Assembly (NCBI GenBank): GCA_900541475.1 | Contig: UQJV01000047.1 | Location: 1-14,082 of the forward strand | DNA: 14,082 nt | Origin: an uncultured Collinsella sp. | GTDB lineage: Bacteria > Actinomycetota > Coriobacteriia > Coriobacteriales > Coriobacteriaceae | Direction: 5' to 3' | In this document: one piece after another, positions 8,292 through 14,082 of the stretch | Layout of the letters: every line of letters starts with the position of its first letter | Numbering within the stretch: position 1 is the first letter of the stretch | Notes under the pieces: generated by a model | Database searches by the model: none | Seen by the model: only the letters and a program-made list of their open reading frames with translations | What the model was told of the DNA's origin: nothing | Program-made: the position numbers and the translations under genes

Positions 8292-9188
8292 ATGACCGAG
8301 GTCAATCCCGTGCTGGTGCGCTATCGCCGCGACCGTGCAAATGCCTTTGAGCAGCCGGGCGCTCCCGGTGTGCTAGATCGCCTGGGCGGCGCTCGCGAGA
8401 TGATCGGCGGGCTGTTAAAACGGGATCCAATGCCGCCAAAGCCGGCGTTGGGCGAGCCGGTCGAGCTCATCTATGACGGCGGAAAGACAAAGCAGACGCT
8501 CGTCTATCGTGCGGGCGGAAACGTCTGCAAGGTCGCGCTTACATCCGACGCCGAGGAAAGACTCCGCAACGAATATGCGCTCCTCGGCGGCCCGTTTAAA
8601 GGCTACGAAATGTTTCCGCAGGTAGATGGTATGGCCTATGTGGAAGATCGCCGTATTGGCGGTAAGCACCTTTGCCTGCGCGAGCGCTTTGTCGAGGGCG
8701 AGGACGTTCTCGCCCATGTTGAGCGTCGTGCCAGCGAAGGCTGGCCGCTTTCGTCTCGCGAGCTCTTTTCGCTCGTGCTGGGCATGTTCGATGCTATGGC
8801 CGTGGTATGTCGCGCCGGCTACATACATCGCGACCCGCACCCTGGCAATTGGATCGTTACGCCCGATGGTCATGTGGTGCTCATCGATTTTGGCCTGTGT
8901 GCCTCGGTAGCGGAGTGTGCCGGTCCGCTGGTGGGCGAGCGCGTTATTTCGCGTGGATACGAGGCTCCTGAGCTGCGTAATCTCGGCATTGCCTCACCGG
9001 CGAGCGATGTATATAGCACGGCCAAGGTGATCGCCAAGTTCATGTTCGGCACGCGCGACGTTCGCGCTCTGCCGCGAAATATCCCCTTTGCCGATTTCTT
9101 GCGCCGTGCAATGGCGCAAAAGCCTGCCGCCCGGTATTCGGATGCCTATGAAGCGCGCGCCGCGCTCATGGCGTCTTATCGCTCCTGA
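8292..9188 (+). CDS. Ser/Thr protein kinase, soluble
   Basis: This 298-residue protein has the catalytic motifs of a eukaryotic-type kinase: Lys80 in VCKVAL, HRDPHPGNW with Asp181 and Asn186, LIDFG with Asp199, and a GYEAPE segment ending the activation loop, followed by SDVYSTAK. The HRDPHPGN form is also typical of ABC1/RIO-like and lipopolysaccharide kinases, but the intact APE and downstream helix fit a protein kinase. The glycine loop is weak (VYRAGGNV). No membrane span or sensor domain is present, so it is likely a cytosolic kinase driven by partners. The start is set by AGAAAGGAG (8275-8283), 8 bp before ATG 8292. It is transcribed from palindrome 3, divergent from the FHA gene, and precedes the VWA/PP2C/kinase unit by 132 bp. 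Confidence 0.88.
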   Translation: MTEVNPVLVRYRRDRANAFEQPGAPGVLDRLGGAREMIGGLLKRDPMPPKPALGEPVELIYDGGKTKQTLVYRAGGNVCKVALTSDAEERLRNEYALLGGPFKGYEMFPQVDGMAYVEDRRIGGKHLCLRERFVEGEDVLAHVERRASEGWPLSSRELFSLVLGMFDAMAVVCRAGYIHRDPHPGNWIVTPDGHVVLIDFGLCASVAECAGPLVGERVISRGYEAPELRNLGIASPASDVYSTAKVIAKFMFGTRDVRALPRNIPFADFLRRAMAQKPAARYSDAYEARAALMASYRS

Positions 9189-9220
9189 ACACGGCTCGGC
9201 TTGGCGGTTCGCAGCACATG

Positions 9221-9268
9221 ATTCAGCTGAACGGTTGTCCCAGAAAACGGCGTCCGCCAACCCATAAT
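9221..9268 (+). promoter_or_regulatory. Palindromic site 4 and -10 of the VWA/PP2C/kinase operon
   Basis: ATTCAGCTGAAC (9221-9232) differs from the perfect palindrome only at its first base. CATAAT (9263-9268), a good -10, starts 42 bp after the first base. There is no -35 at 17 bp (CCAGAA). Transcription would start near 9275, giving a leader of about 46 nt that contains the inverted repeat at 9278-9322. Confidence 0.65.
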
Positions 9269-9277
9269 GCAATGCCA

Positions 9278-9322
9278 ATAGGAGGCCAAAAGTAGCCTCA
9301 AGAGAGAAAGGAATCCTCCTAT
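9278..9322 (+). promoter_or_regulatory. Leader inverted repeat that can pair with the VWA start codon
   Basis: ATAGGAGG (9278-9285) is exactly complementary to CCTCCTAT (9315-9322), which runs into the ATG at 9321. A smaller stem, AGGC (9283-9286) with GCCT (9294-9297), competes with it. The likely ribosome binding site AGAAAGGAA (9304-9312) lies in the loop. The structure could limit translation of the whole operon. It is a reading of the sequence only; no folding was computed. Confidence 0.4.
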
Positions 9323-10184
9323 GACCAGCAATTATAGTGTCAACGACTTGGACGATTTCATCCAGACAGAAGTTCTTCCCCCGAATGCCCGCGACGCCTA
9401 CGAGGCAGATCTTCTGGATGCGTTTGGCGGCGGTGGTCTGTCCGAGACGCGCCGCGGCGTCATCATCGTTGCCGACCGCTCCTGGTCCGTCAATAGGGTC
9501 ATGAAGGCCATCAATGCGGGTCTGCACAACCTTTGCAAGGACATCGCCGACGACCCGCTTTCGGCAGGAATCGTCGATGTGGCCCTTGTGTCCTTTGGCA
9601 CCGATGTCACGGTTCATAACCTTCGCAATGGCGGCAGCGTGGAGAGCGCCGACTACGAGCGCGACATCGATGACATCTTTGTCCCGGCAAGCAAGGTAAC
9701 CGGCGATCTTGAGCTTAAGGCCGGCGGTCTTACCAGCCTTAACCAGGCACTTCTGACTGCTTGCGAACTCGAAGGCAAGTACGCACATCGCGTTAAGAAG
9801 AAAACGCTCAAGGCTCCCTACAAGACGGTCGTAGTTCTATTGACCGACGGACACGATGAGCCGGGGGGTGACGTGTCTGCGGCTGCCGATTGCATCAGCA
9901 AGCTGGTGGAGTCCGGCAAAGTGCTGTTCCTGCCGTTTGGCTACGGCGACTATTCCGAGGACGAGTTTGCCGAGCTTTGCCGCGTCGACGGCATGTGGTT
10001 CAAGCTTTCGGACGACAAGGGCAAGGCTATCGCCGAGGCCTTTAAGCTCATCGGCGCCAGCATGCGCGTCATGTCCGAGCCCGGTGCCGCAGGTTCGGAG
10101 CGCCAGATCTTTGAGGATTGCCTGAAAACGCGCCCGGATGTTCAGGTTTGCACGCTCGACGATTTTGTCCGTGGCAATCAGTAG
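9321..10184 (+). CDS. VWA-domain protein of the TerY/YegL type
   Basis: This 287-residue protein is almost entirely a von Willebrand factor A domain with an intact metal-ion site: DRSWS (Asp52, Ser54, Ser56), Thr138 in GGLTSLNQAL and Asp176 in LLTDGHDEPGGD. Such stand-alone bacterial VWA proteins act as Mg-dependent scaffolds. Here it is followed, 10 bp later, by a PP2C phosphatase and then a kinase, the same set as the TerY-P triad and as E. coli yegL/yegK/yegI, so I assign it to that family by motifs and order. No signal peptide is present; it should be cytosolic. It has an acidic N terminus (about 1-40) ahead of the domain. ATG 9321 follows AGAAAGGAA. Its translation may be limited by the leader structure described separately. 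Confidence 0.9.
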   Translation: MTSNYSVNDLDDFIQTEVLPPNARDAYEADLLDAFGGGGLSETRRGVIIVADRSWSVNRVMKAINAGLHNLCKDIADDPLSAGIVDVALVSFGTDVTVHNLRNGGSVESADYERDIDDIFVPASKVTGDLELKAGGLTSLNQALLTACELEGKYAHRVKKKTLKAPYKTVVVLLTDGHDEPGGDVSAAADCISKLVESGKVLFLPFGYGDYSEDEFAELCRVDGMWFKLSDDKGKAIAEAFKLIGASMRVMSEPGAAGSERQIFEDCLKTRPDVQVCTLDDFVRGNQ

Positions 10185-10194
10185 GGGGTCAGCA

Positions 10195-11523
10195 ATGTCT
10201 ATTGATAAGGGATTTAGTCAGCCTCGTACCATCGGCGTTGCCGGGGTGACAAAGCGCGGTGTTGCTCATCGCTGCTACGGTACGCGTTGCCAGGATGCGC
10301 ATATGATCCGCCGCGTCAAGCAAGTGGCGATCTGGAAGGATGGTGGCAAGAGGGATCGACTCCTGCCGGGCAAGGAGTACGTTGTCGCGGCCGTGGCGGA
10401 TGGCTTGGGCTCCGAGGCTCACAGCGATATCGGCGCCCATGCCGCCGTCAACACCGCCGTGTCGACGATGTGCGAGCTGATTGGCACCTGGTGCGCGACA
10501 GGCGACAGCGCCCTGGCGATCTCGATGCCTCGTTTTTTGGAGCAGGCCATGATCAAGGCGAACAACGCTGTGGTCAAGAAAGCCGCATCGATGGAGCTGC
10601 CTGCCAACGAGTTCGATGCGACGCTCGCAATTGCCGTTTACGATGGCGAGCAGCTGTTCTATGGCTCCGCGGGCGACTCGGGTGTCATCGCAAAGACCGA
10701 TGCTGGATTTGAGCTCCTTACCCGCCCGAGCCGCGTGGGGGAGGCGGGCACGTATCCCCTTTACTGCAGAGAGAAGTGGGAGATCAGTGCGTGTGGCCAT
10801 GTGCGTGGCTTTCTGCTCGCTACGGATGGCCTGCTAGAGCTCCTGGTGCCCGAGTTTAACAACGAGAAGCTCAAAGAGAAGGGCGTGCATCTCTTTATGG
10901 GTGCCGGGTACAAGTCTGTGGGCGCATCGGATATTGATGCCGCATTGGAAAAGCGCGTCGAGAACGTTCTCCATCGCATCCAAGGAAACCGCTACACGTA
11001 CGATGACGCGACCGTTGTTGTTGCGCTCGATTGGGACCACGTGGAGTCCGCTGCTGTTTTGAAGGAGGAGCCTGCGCCCATGCCCGAGCCCGCTGCGGAA
11101 CCCGTGCCTGTGACAGAACCTGTGCCCGAGCCTGTTCCTGTGACGGAGCCCGAACCCGTGCCGGAGCCCAAAGTGGAGCCTGCGACTGAGCCCGAAGCCG
11201 AACCTGTTGTGGAGCATGCTGCGGAGTCTGTTCCTCAGGCCGAGCTTGATCCCAAGCCGGCAGGACCGGAGGCTGCTTCGAGCATCAATATCTCGCTTGA
11301 TCCCGATGCGCCGAATCTCGAGGCCACCGTGGTGCTTCCGGCCGAGGGCGGCACCGATGTGCCTGCGCTTGAGCCAATCGCGATGCTAGAGAACATGCTC
11401 GGCATTTGCTTCGAATATGACGAGCTACTCGAGGCTTGCAGAATATTTGTCAAAAAGCACGACGAGGGCATGGCGGGCGGCCCGCGCGACGTGCCCATCA
11501 ACACCGATCCGACCTACGAATAA
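10195..11523 (+). CDS. PP2C-type Ser/Thr phosphatase with Pro/Glu-rich tail
   Basis: Residues about 15-280 of this 442-residue protein form a PP2C-family metal-dependent phosphatase. Visible motifs are CQDA (Asp34), VADGLG (Asp69), YGSAGDSG (Asp161), LLATDG (Asp211) and YDDATVVV (Asp271), which supply the metal-binding aspartates. A low-complexity Pro/Glu/Val tail (about 291-356) links to a short C-terminal part with LEATVVLPAE and a helical ending. The phosphatase should reverse the action of the kinases of this cluster, first of all the one encoded next. ATG 10195 is preferred over the earlier in-frame ATG at 10138, because it lies 10 bp after the previous stop with GGGGG ahead of it. E. 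coli-type partners in the triad usually lack such a tail, as far as I recall. Confidence 0.9.
   Translation: MSIDKGFSQPRTIGVAGVTKRGVAHRCYGTRCQDAHMIRRVKQVAIWKDGGKRDRLLPGKEYVVAAVADGLGSEAHSDIGAHAAVNTAVSTMCELIGTWCATGDSALAISMPRFLEQAMIKANNAVVKKAASMELPANEFDATLAIAVYDGEQLFYGSAGDSGVIAKTDAGFELLTRPSRVGEAGTYPLYCREKWEISACGHVRGFLLATDGLLELLVPEFNNEKLKEKGVHLFMGAGYKSVGASDIDAALEKRVENVLHRIQGNRYTYDDATVVVALDWDHVESAAVLKEEPAPMPEPAAEPVPVTEPVPEPVPVTEPEPVPEPKVEPATEPEAEPVVEHAAESVPQAELDPKPAGPEAASSINISLDPDAPNLEATVVLPAEGGTDVPALEPIAMLENMLGICFEYDELLEACRIFVKKHDEGMAGGPRDVPINTDPTYE
11065..11262 (+). repeat. Coding repeat: Pro/Glu-rich linker of the phosphatase
   Basis: The frame encodes repeated units such as EPVPVTEP, EPVPEP and EPEPVPEP across about 66 residues, with short imperfect DNA repeats built on GAGCCTGTGCCC-like units. 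Such tracts form stiff extended linkers and vary in length by slippage. Length differences between strains are therefore expected. Confidence 0.75.
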
Positions 11524-11540
11524 CGAAGGGAGTCCCCCAG

Positions 11541-12614
11541 ATGCTTTACGACAGCAGCGGCAGGGCCTTTGAGCTCGGTGACGAAATGGGGTGTGGACGC
11601 GAGGGCTCCGTCTATCGCATCGTGGGGGAGCCGTTCGTCGCCAAGATCTTTCACAATTCCACGCCTCAGATTTCTCGCAAGATCGAGTCGATGGCGGCGA
11701 TACTTTCGGTGCTCTTTGAGCGCAAAAAGCAGCTGCTTCTTAAGCTTGCCTGGCCACTCGGGGCGCTCTATGAGCGCTCCGACGGCAGGGGATTCAAGGG
11801 CTTTTTTATGTACGAGGTCCCCGAAGAATTCGTTTCGATCGATGTTGTGTCGCAGTTTCCGCGCAATCCTGCGGCACCGCGTATGTCTGAACGCCAAAAG
11901 ATTGAAATGCTCATCGAGCTGTGCAAGCTCGCCGCGGGGCTCCACGATATCGGCATTACCTTGGGTGACTGGAATCCTCGCAACATTCTCGTTGGAGACC
12001 AAGGTCGTCTGATGCTACTTGACACCGATTCGTACGGCTTCACGCTCTCTGGGGCGACCTACGATACAACGTGCGCGGCGCCCGGCTATATCGCCCCCGA
12101 GGTGCTTCAACTCATGGAGATAGCTGACATCAGCAATTTCGAGAGCTTGGCGGCGTCCACGAATGCCCCGGTGTTTACACCTCAGACGGATGACTTTGGA
12201 CTCGCGGTCCATATCTTCAAGATGCTCAACCGCGGAATACATCCATACGCTTCTGGCGAACTTGACTTGGATTATTTTGACCTGGATGACGACATGCCGC
12301 CTGCACCGTCGCTGAACAACTGCGTGTGCAATGGGCGCAGCCCCTTTGTGGGGACGCTGATCGGATATGTTGTCCCCAAGTACGCTCTTACGCTCGATGA
12401 TTTCGGCAGCCTCGTGGGCGAGGCTTTCCGCCGGTCGCTCTTTGGCAAAGCGCAAGAGCGCCTTGACGCGCATACATGGGCGCGCCTGCTCGACCGTTAT
12501 CTATCAGAGACCGTTCAGTGCCAGCGCGGTCATCATCTATATCATGCTTCGCGGGATGAATGTCCCTACTGCAGAGGAGAGCACGCCCTATTAGCTCGTT
12601 TGGCTGATTGCTGA
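11541..12614 (+). CDS. Divergent protein kinase of the YegI/TerY-P triad with zinc-ribbon-like end
   Basis: This 357-residue protein begins with a clear glycine loop, GCGREGSVY (Gly17, Gly19, Gly22), and Lys35 in VAKIFH. The catalytic loop reads GDWNPRN (Asp143, Asn148) instead of HRDxxxxN, and the DFG position reads DTD (Asp161) within LLDTDSYGF. APE is present (Glu187). GDxNxxN and DxDS are typical of the kinase of VWA/PP2C/kinase triads, so the enzyme is probably active in spite of the changes. The C terminus carries CQRGHHLYH and CPYC (Cys327, Cys341, Cys344), a likely zinc ribbon in place of the helix-hairpin-helix part reported in E. coli YegI. There is no membrane span. ATG 11541 is set by GAAGGGAG about 8 bp upstream and lies 17 bp after the phosphatase stop. 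It is the last gene of the operon. Confidence 0.88.
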   Translation: MLYDSSGRAFELGDEMGCGREGSVYRIVGEPFVAKIFHNSTPQISRKIESMAAILSVLFERKKQLLLKLAWPLGALYERSDGRGFKGFFMYEVPEEFVSIDVVSQFPRNPAAPRMSERQKIEMLIELCKLAAGLHDIGITLGDWNPRNILVGDQGRLMLLDTDSYGFTLSGATYDTTCAAPGYIAPEVLQLMEIADISNFESLAASTNAPVFTPQTDDFGLAVHIFKMLNRGIHPYASGELDLDYFDLDDDMPPAPSLNNCVCNGRSPFVGTLIGYVVPKYALTLDDFGSLVGEAFRRSLFGKAQERLDAHTWARLLDRYLSETVQCQRGHHLYHASRDECPYCRGEHALLARLADC

Positions 12615-12634
12615 CTGTCTTGGAGAAAGCCCGT

Positions 12635-12669
12635 GAGGCGGCACACAGGCTAATCCTGCGTGTCGCCTC
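12635..12669. terminator. Hairpin after the kinase gene
   Basis: GAGGCGGCACACAGG (12635-12649) pairs with CCTGCGTGTCGCCTC (12655-12669), with one mismatch and one G-T pair around a CTAAT loop. It begins 20 bases after the kinase stop and could end that operon. There is no T run on the plus strand. The loop contains the stop codon of the short minus-strand frame, so the hairpin may instead belong to that unit or end both. Confidence 0.5.
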
Positions 12670-12829
12670 CGTACATGTAGACGATAAAGCCGTCGCCGGT
12701 GTCTTGGCTGTGATCCTCCAGGATGCGCTTCATGTAAAAGAGGTCACGAGCGAGGATTTTCGGACGCTTGCTCGACGAGAGATGGATAATCTCCCGCTTT
12801 TGGCGCGAACATAGGCCGAAAACGGGAGA
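12650..12829 (-). pseudogene. Short minus-strand coding remnant or small protein
   Basis: A minus-strand frame of 59 codons is open from just after a TAA (12830-12832) to the TAG at 12650-12652. Its codons after about 12780 look genuinely coding, with mostly C or G in third position (for example cgc atc ctg gag; gac ggc ttt atc gtc tac atg tac). It contains KRPKILARDLFYMKRILEDH and ends in YMYGGDTQD. No ATG, GTG or TTG exists in the first 32 codons. The first ATG is at 12733, would give 27 residues and lacks a ribosome binding site. It therefore looks like the tail or a fragment of a lost gene, though a real small protein is possible. I do not recognise it; the opening part faintly recalls the N terminus of WYL-type regulators. 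Confidence 0.4.
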
Positions 12830-12857
12830 TTATCCACTCTCGTGGTAAGCAAGTCCT
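12762..12857. repeat. Imperfect 35-base inverted repeat
   Basis: The left arm (12762-12796) and right arm (12823-12857) are inverted copies. The inner 14 bases are exact (TGGATAATCTCCCG and its complement), then ACGAGAG matches after a one-base bulge, and GGAC-TTGCT matches further out with small gaps. The 26 bases between can pair further (TTTTGGC with GCCGAAA). A run of seven T follows at 12874-12880. It could be a decayed mobile-element end, a local inverted duplication or a long terminator stem. Confidence 0.6.
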
Positions 12858-12892
12858 CATGTCATCCGTTCCCTTTTTTTGGTTGGTCGTGC

Positions 12893-12921
12893 TTGCACTT
12901 TAGTGTGCGACAGCGGATAAT
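12893..12921 (+). promoter_or_regulatory. Sigma70-type promoter of the DAHP synthase gene
   Basis: TTGCAC (12893-12898) and GATAAT (12916-12921) are separated by 17 bp, a standard housekeeping promoter. Transcription would start near 12928 and give a leader of about 46 nt. The palindrome of the signalling cluster is absent here, which separates this gene from the cluster. Confidence 0.7.
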
Positions 12922-12973
12922 GCCGAGCATTCGACAATTCATGCTTTGACCTATTTGATTGAGGAGGTCCCCC

Positions 12974-14005
12974 ATGGCCATGGATTTCAAACGCAGGCTG
13001 CCGATCCCCATGGAGATCCGCGAGGAAATGCCGCTCTCCGCCGAGCTTACCGCCAAGAAGCGGGCATTCGATGCCGAAGTCGCCAAGGTCTTTACTGGCG
13101 AGGACGCGCGCAAGGTGCTCATCATCGGCCCGTGCTCCGCAGACCGCGAGGATTCGGTCCTCGAGTACATGAATCGCCTGGCCAAGACCGCCGAGGAAGT
13201 CAAGGACAAGCTCATCATCATTCCGCGCGTCTACACCAACAAGCCGCGCACCAAGGGCACCGGCTACAAGGGCCTGCTGCACAACCCCGACCCCGAGGCG
13301 CCCGACGATCTGCTCGAGGGCGTCAAGGCCATTCGCCACATGCATCTGCGTGTCATCGAGGAGACGGGCTTCTTCACCGCCGACGAGATGCTCTATCCCT
13401 CCAACTACCAGTATCTCGTCGACCTGCTGAGCTACGTCGCCGTGGGTGCGCGCTCGGTCGAGAACCAGGAGCATCGCCTGGTATCGAGCGGCATTTCGGT
13501 GCCCGTCGGTATGAAGAACCCCACTGCCGGTTCCACCACCGTCATGCTCAACTCCATCTACGCCGCCCAGGCACATCAGAGTTTTATCTTCCGTAACTGG
13601 GAGGTCGAGTGCGATGGCAACCCGCTCGCGCATGCTGTCATGCGTGGTTACATCGGTCTTGATGGGCGCACCTACCCCAACTACCACTACGAGCATCTTG
13701 AGCGCCTGGCCGAGCGTTATACCGAGCACGCCGGCTACGCCAACCCGGCTGCGGTCATCGACTGCAACCACGACAACTCGGGCAAGCGTCCACTGGAGCA
13801 GTACCGCATCTGCAAAGAGGTGCTCGACAGCTGCCGCCGCAATGAGTCCATCTCCAAGCTGGTCAAGGGCTTTATGATCGAGTCCTACCTGGAGGACGGC
13901 AACCAACCGGTCGACGGCGGTGTCTTTGGCAAGTCGATCACCGACCCGTGCCTGGGCTGGGAAAAGACCGACTACCTCATTCACGAGATCGCGGAGAGGA
14001 TTTAG
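12974..14005 (+). CDS. aroF: 3-deoxy-7-phosphoheptulonate (DAHP) synthase, class I
   Basis: The 343-residue enzyme condenses phosphoenolpyruvate and erythrose 4-phosphate to DAHP, the first step of the shikimate pathway to aromatic amino acids, in the cytosol. The class I AroF/G/H signatures are all present: IIGPCS with metal-binding Cys54, PRVYTNKPRTKGTGYKGL for substrate binding, DCNHDNSGK with His266, ESYLEDGNQ with Glu303, and GKSITDPCLGWE with Asp324. The length is that of the family. The sequence does not show which amino acid inhibits it, so the symbol is generic. The in-frame TTG at 12959 is unlikely; GAGGAGG (12961-12967) sits 6 bp before ATG 12974. A second ATG at 12980 is possible. 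It has its own promoter and a hairpin after its stop, and has no evident tie to the signalling genes. Confidence 0.95.
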   Translation: MAMDFKRRLPIPMEIREEMPLSAELTAKKRAFDAEVAKVFTGEDARKVLIIGPCSADREDSVLEYMNRLAKTAEEVKDKLIIIPRVYTNKPRTKGTGYKGLLHNPDPEAPDDLLEGVKAIRHMHLRVIEETGFFTADEMLYPSNYQYLVDLLSYVAVGARSVENQEHRLVSSGISVPVGMKNPTAGSTTVMLNSIYAAQAHQSFIFRNWEVECDGNPLAHAVMRGYIGLDGRTYPNYHYEHLERLAERYTEHAGYANPAAVIDCNHDNSGKRPLEQYRICKEVLDSCRRNESISKLVKGFMIESYLEDGNQPVDGGVFGKSITDPCLGWEKTDYLIHEIAERI

Positions 14006-14006
14006 G

Positions 14007-14034
14007 GTTACGCCGTTCTACCGAACGGCGTAAC
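14007..14034 (+). terminator. Terminator hairpin after DAHP synthase
   Basis: GTTACGCCGTTC (14007-14018) pairs exactly with GAACGGCGTAAC (14023-14034) around a TACC loop, starting 2 bases after the stop codon. No T run follows, so it is a strong stem without the usual tail. The remaining bases to the end of the window (14035-14082) show nothing I can support. Confidence 0.65.
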
Positions 14035-14082
14035 GGCTCGACGCTGCGCGGGCCGCATTTGGACAATCTGACGTTCAACTTC

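Overview
The window looks like chromosomal DNA of a gut-type actinobacterium of class Coriobacteriia, most likely Collinsella or a close relative. I infer this from the G+C-rich sequence, the strongly G/C third codon positions, the purine-rich ribosome binding sites and the general look of the proteins. No marker gene proves it.

Layout. Positions 1-299 hold two hairpins and a promoter but no gene. Then come: a cytosolic transglutaminase-like protein (300-1331, +); tail to tail with it, a large membrane Ser/Thr kinase whose outer part resembles the SecD head region (1335-4418, -); an acidic protein of unknown function (4607-5203, +) overlapping a gene for a membrane protein with about 12 spans (5187-6305, +); a strong hairpin; an FHA-domain protein (6344-8113, -); a second Ser/Thr kinase (8292-9188, +); and a tight three-gene unit of VWA protein, PP2C-type phosphatase and a third, divergent kinase (9321-12614, +). 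Positions 12615-12973 contain hairpins, a 35-base imperfect inverted repeat and a short minus-strand coding remnant. A class I DAHP synthase with its own sigma70-type promoter and a hairpin at its end closes the window; it looks like ordinary housekeeping sequence.

How it works together. The nine genes from 300 to 12614 look like one signalling system: three kinases, one phosphatase, one phosphothreonine reader (FHA), one VWA scaffold, a membrane kinase with an outer sensor, a polytopic membrane protein, a transglutaminase-like enzyme and an acidic protein. The last three genes match the VWA/PP2C/kinase triad known from TerY-P modules and from E. coli yegL/yegK/yegI.

The strongest new signal is regulatory. 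A 12-bp palindrome, GTTCAGCTGAAC (two copies exact, two with one change), lies ahead of every plus-strand transcription unit of the cluster. In all four cases a -10-like hexamer starts exactly 42 bp after the first base of the palindrome (a 30-bp gap), and no good -35 is present. This suggests one activator controls the whole cluster. The DAHP synthase gene has no such site. No regulator gene is visible in the window.
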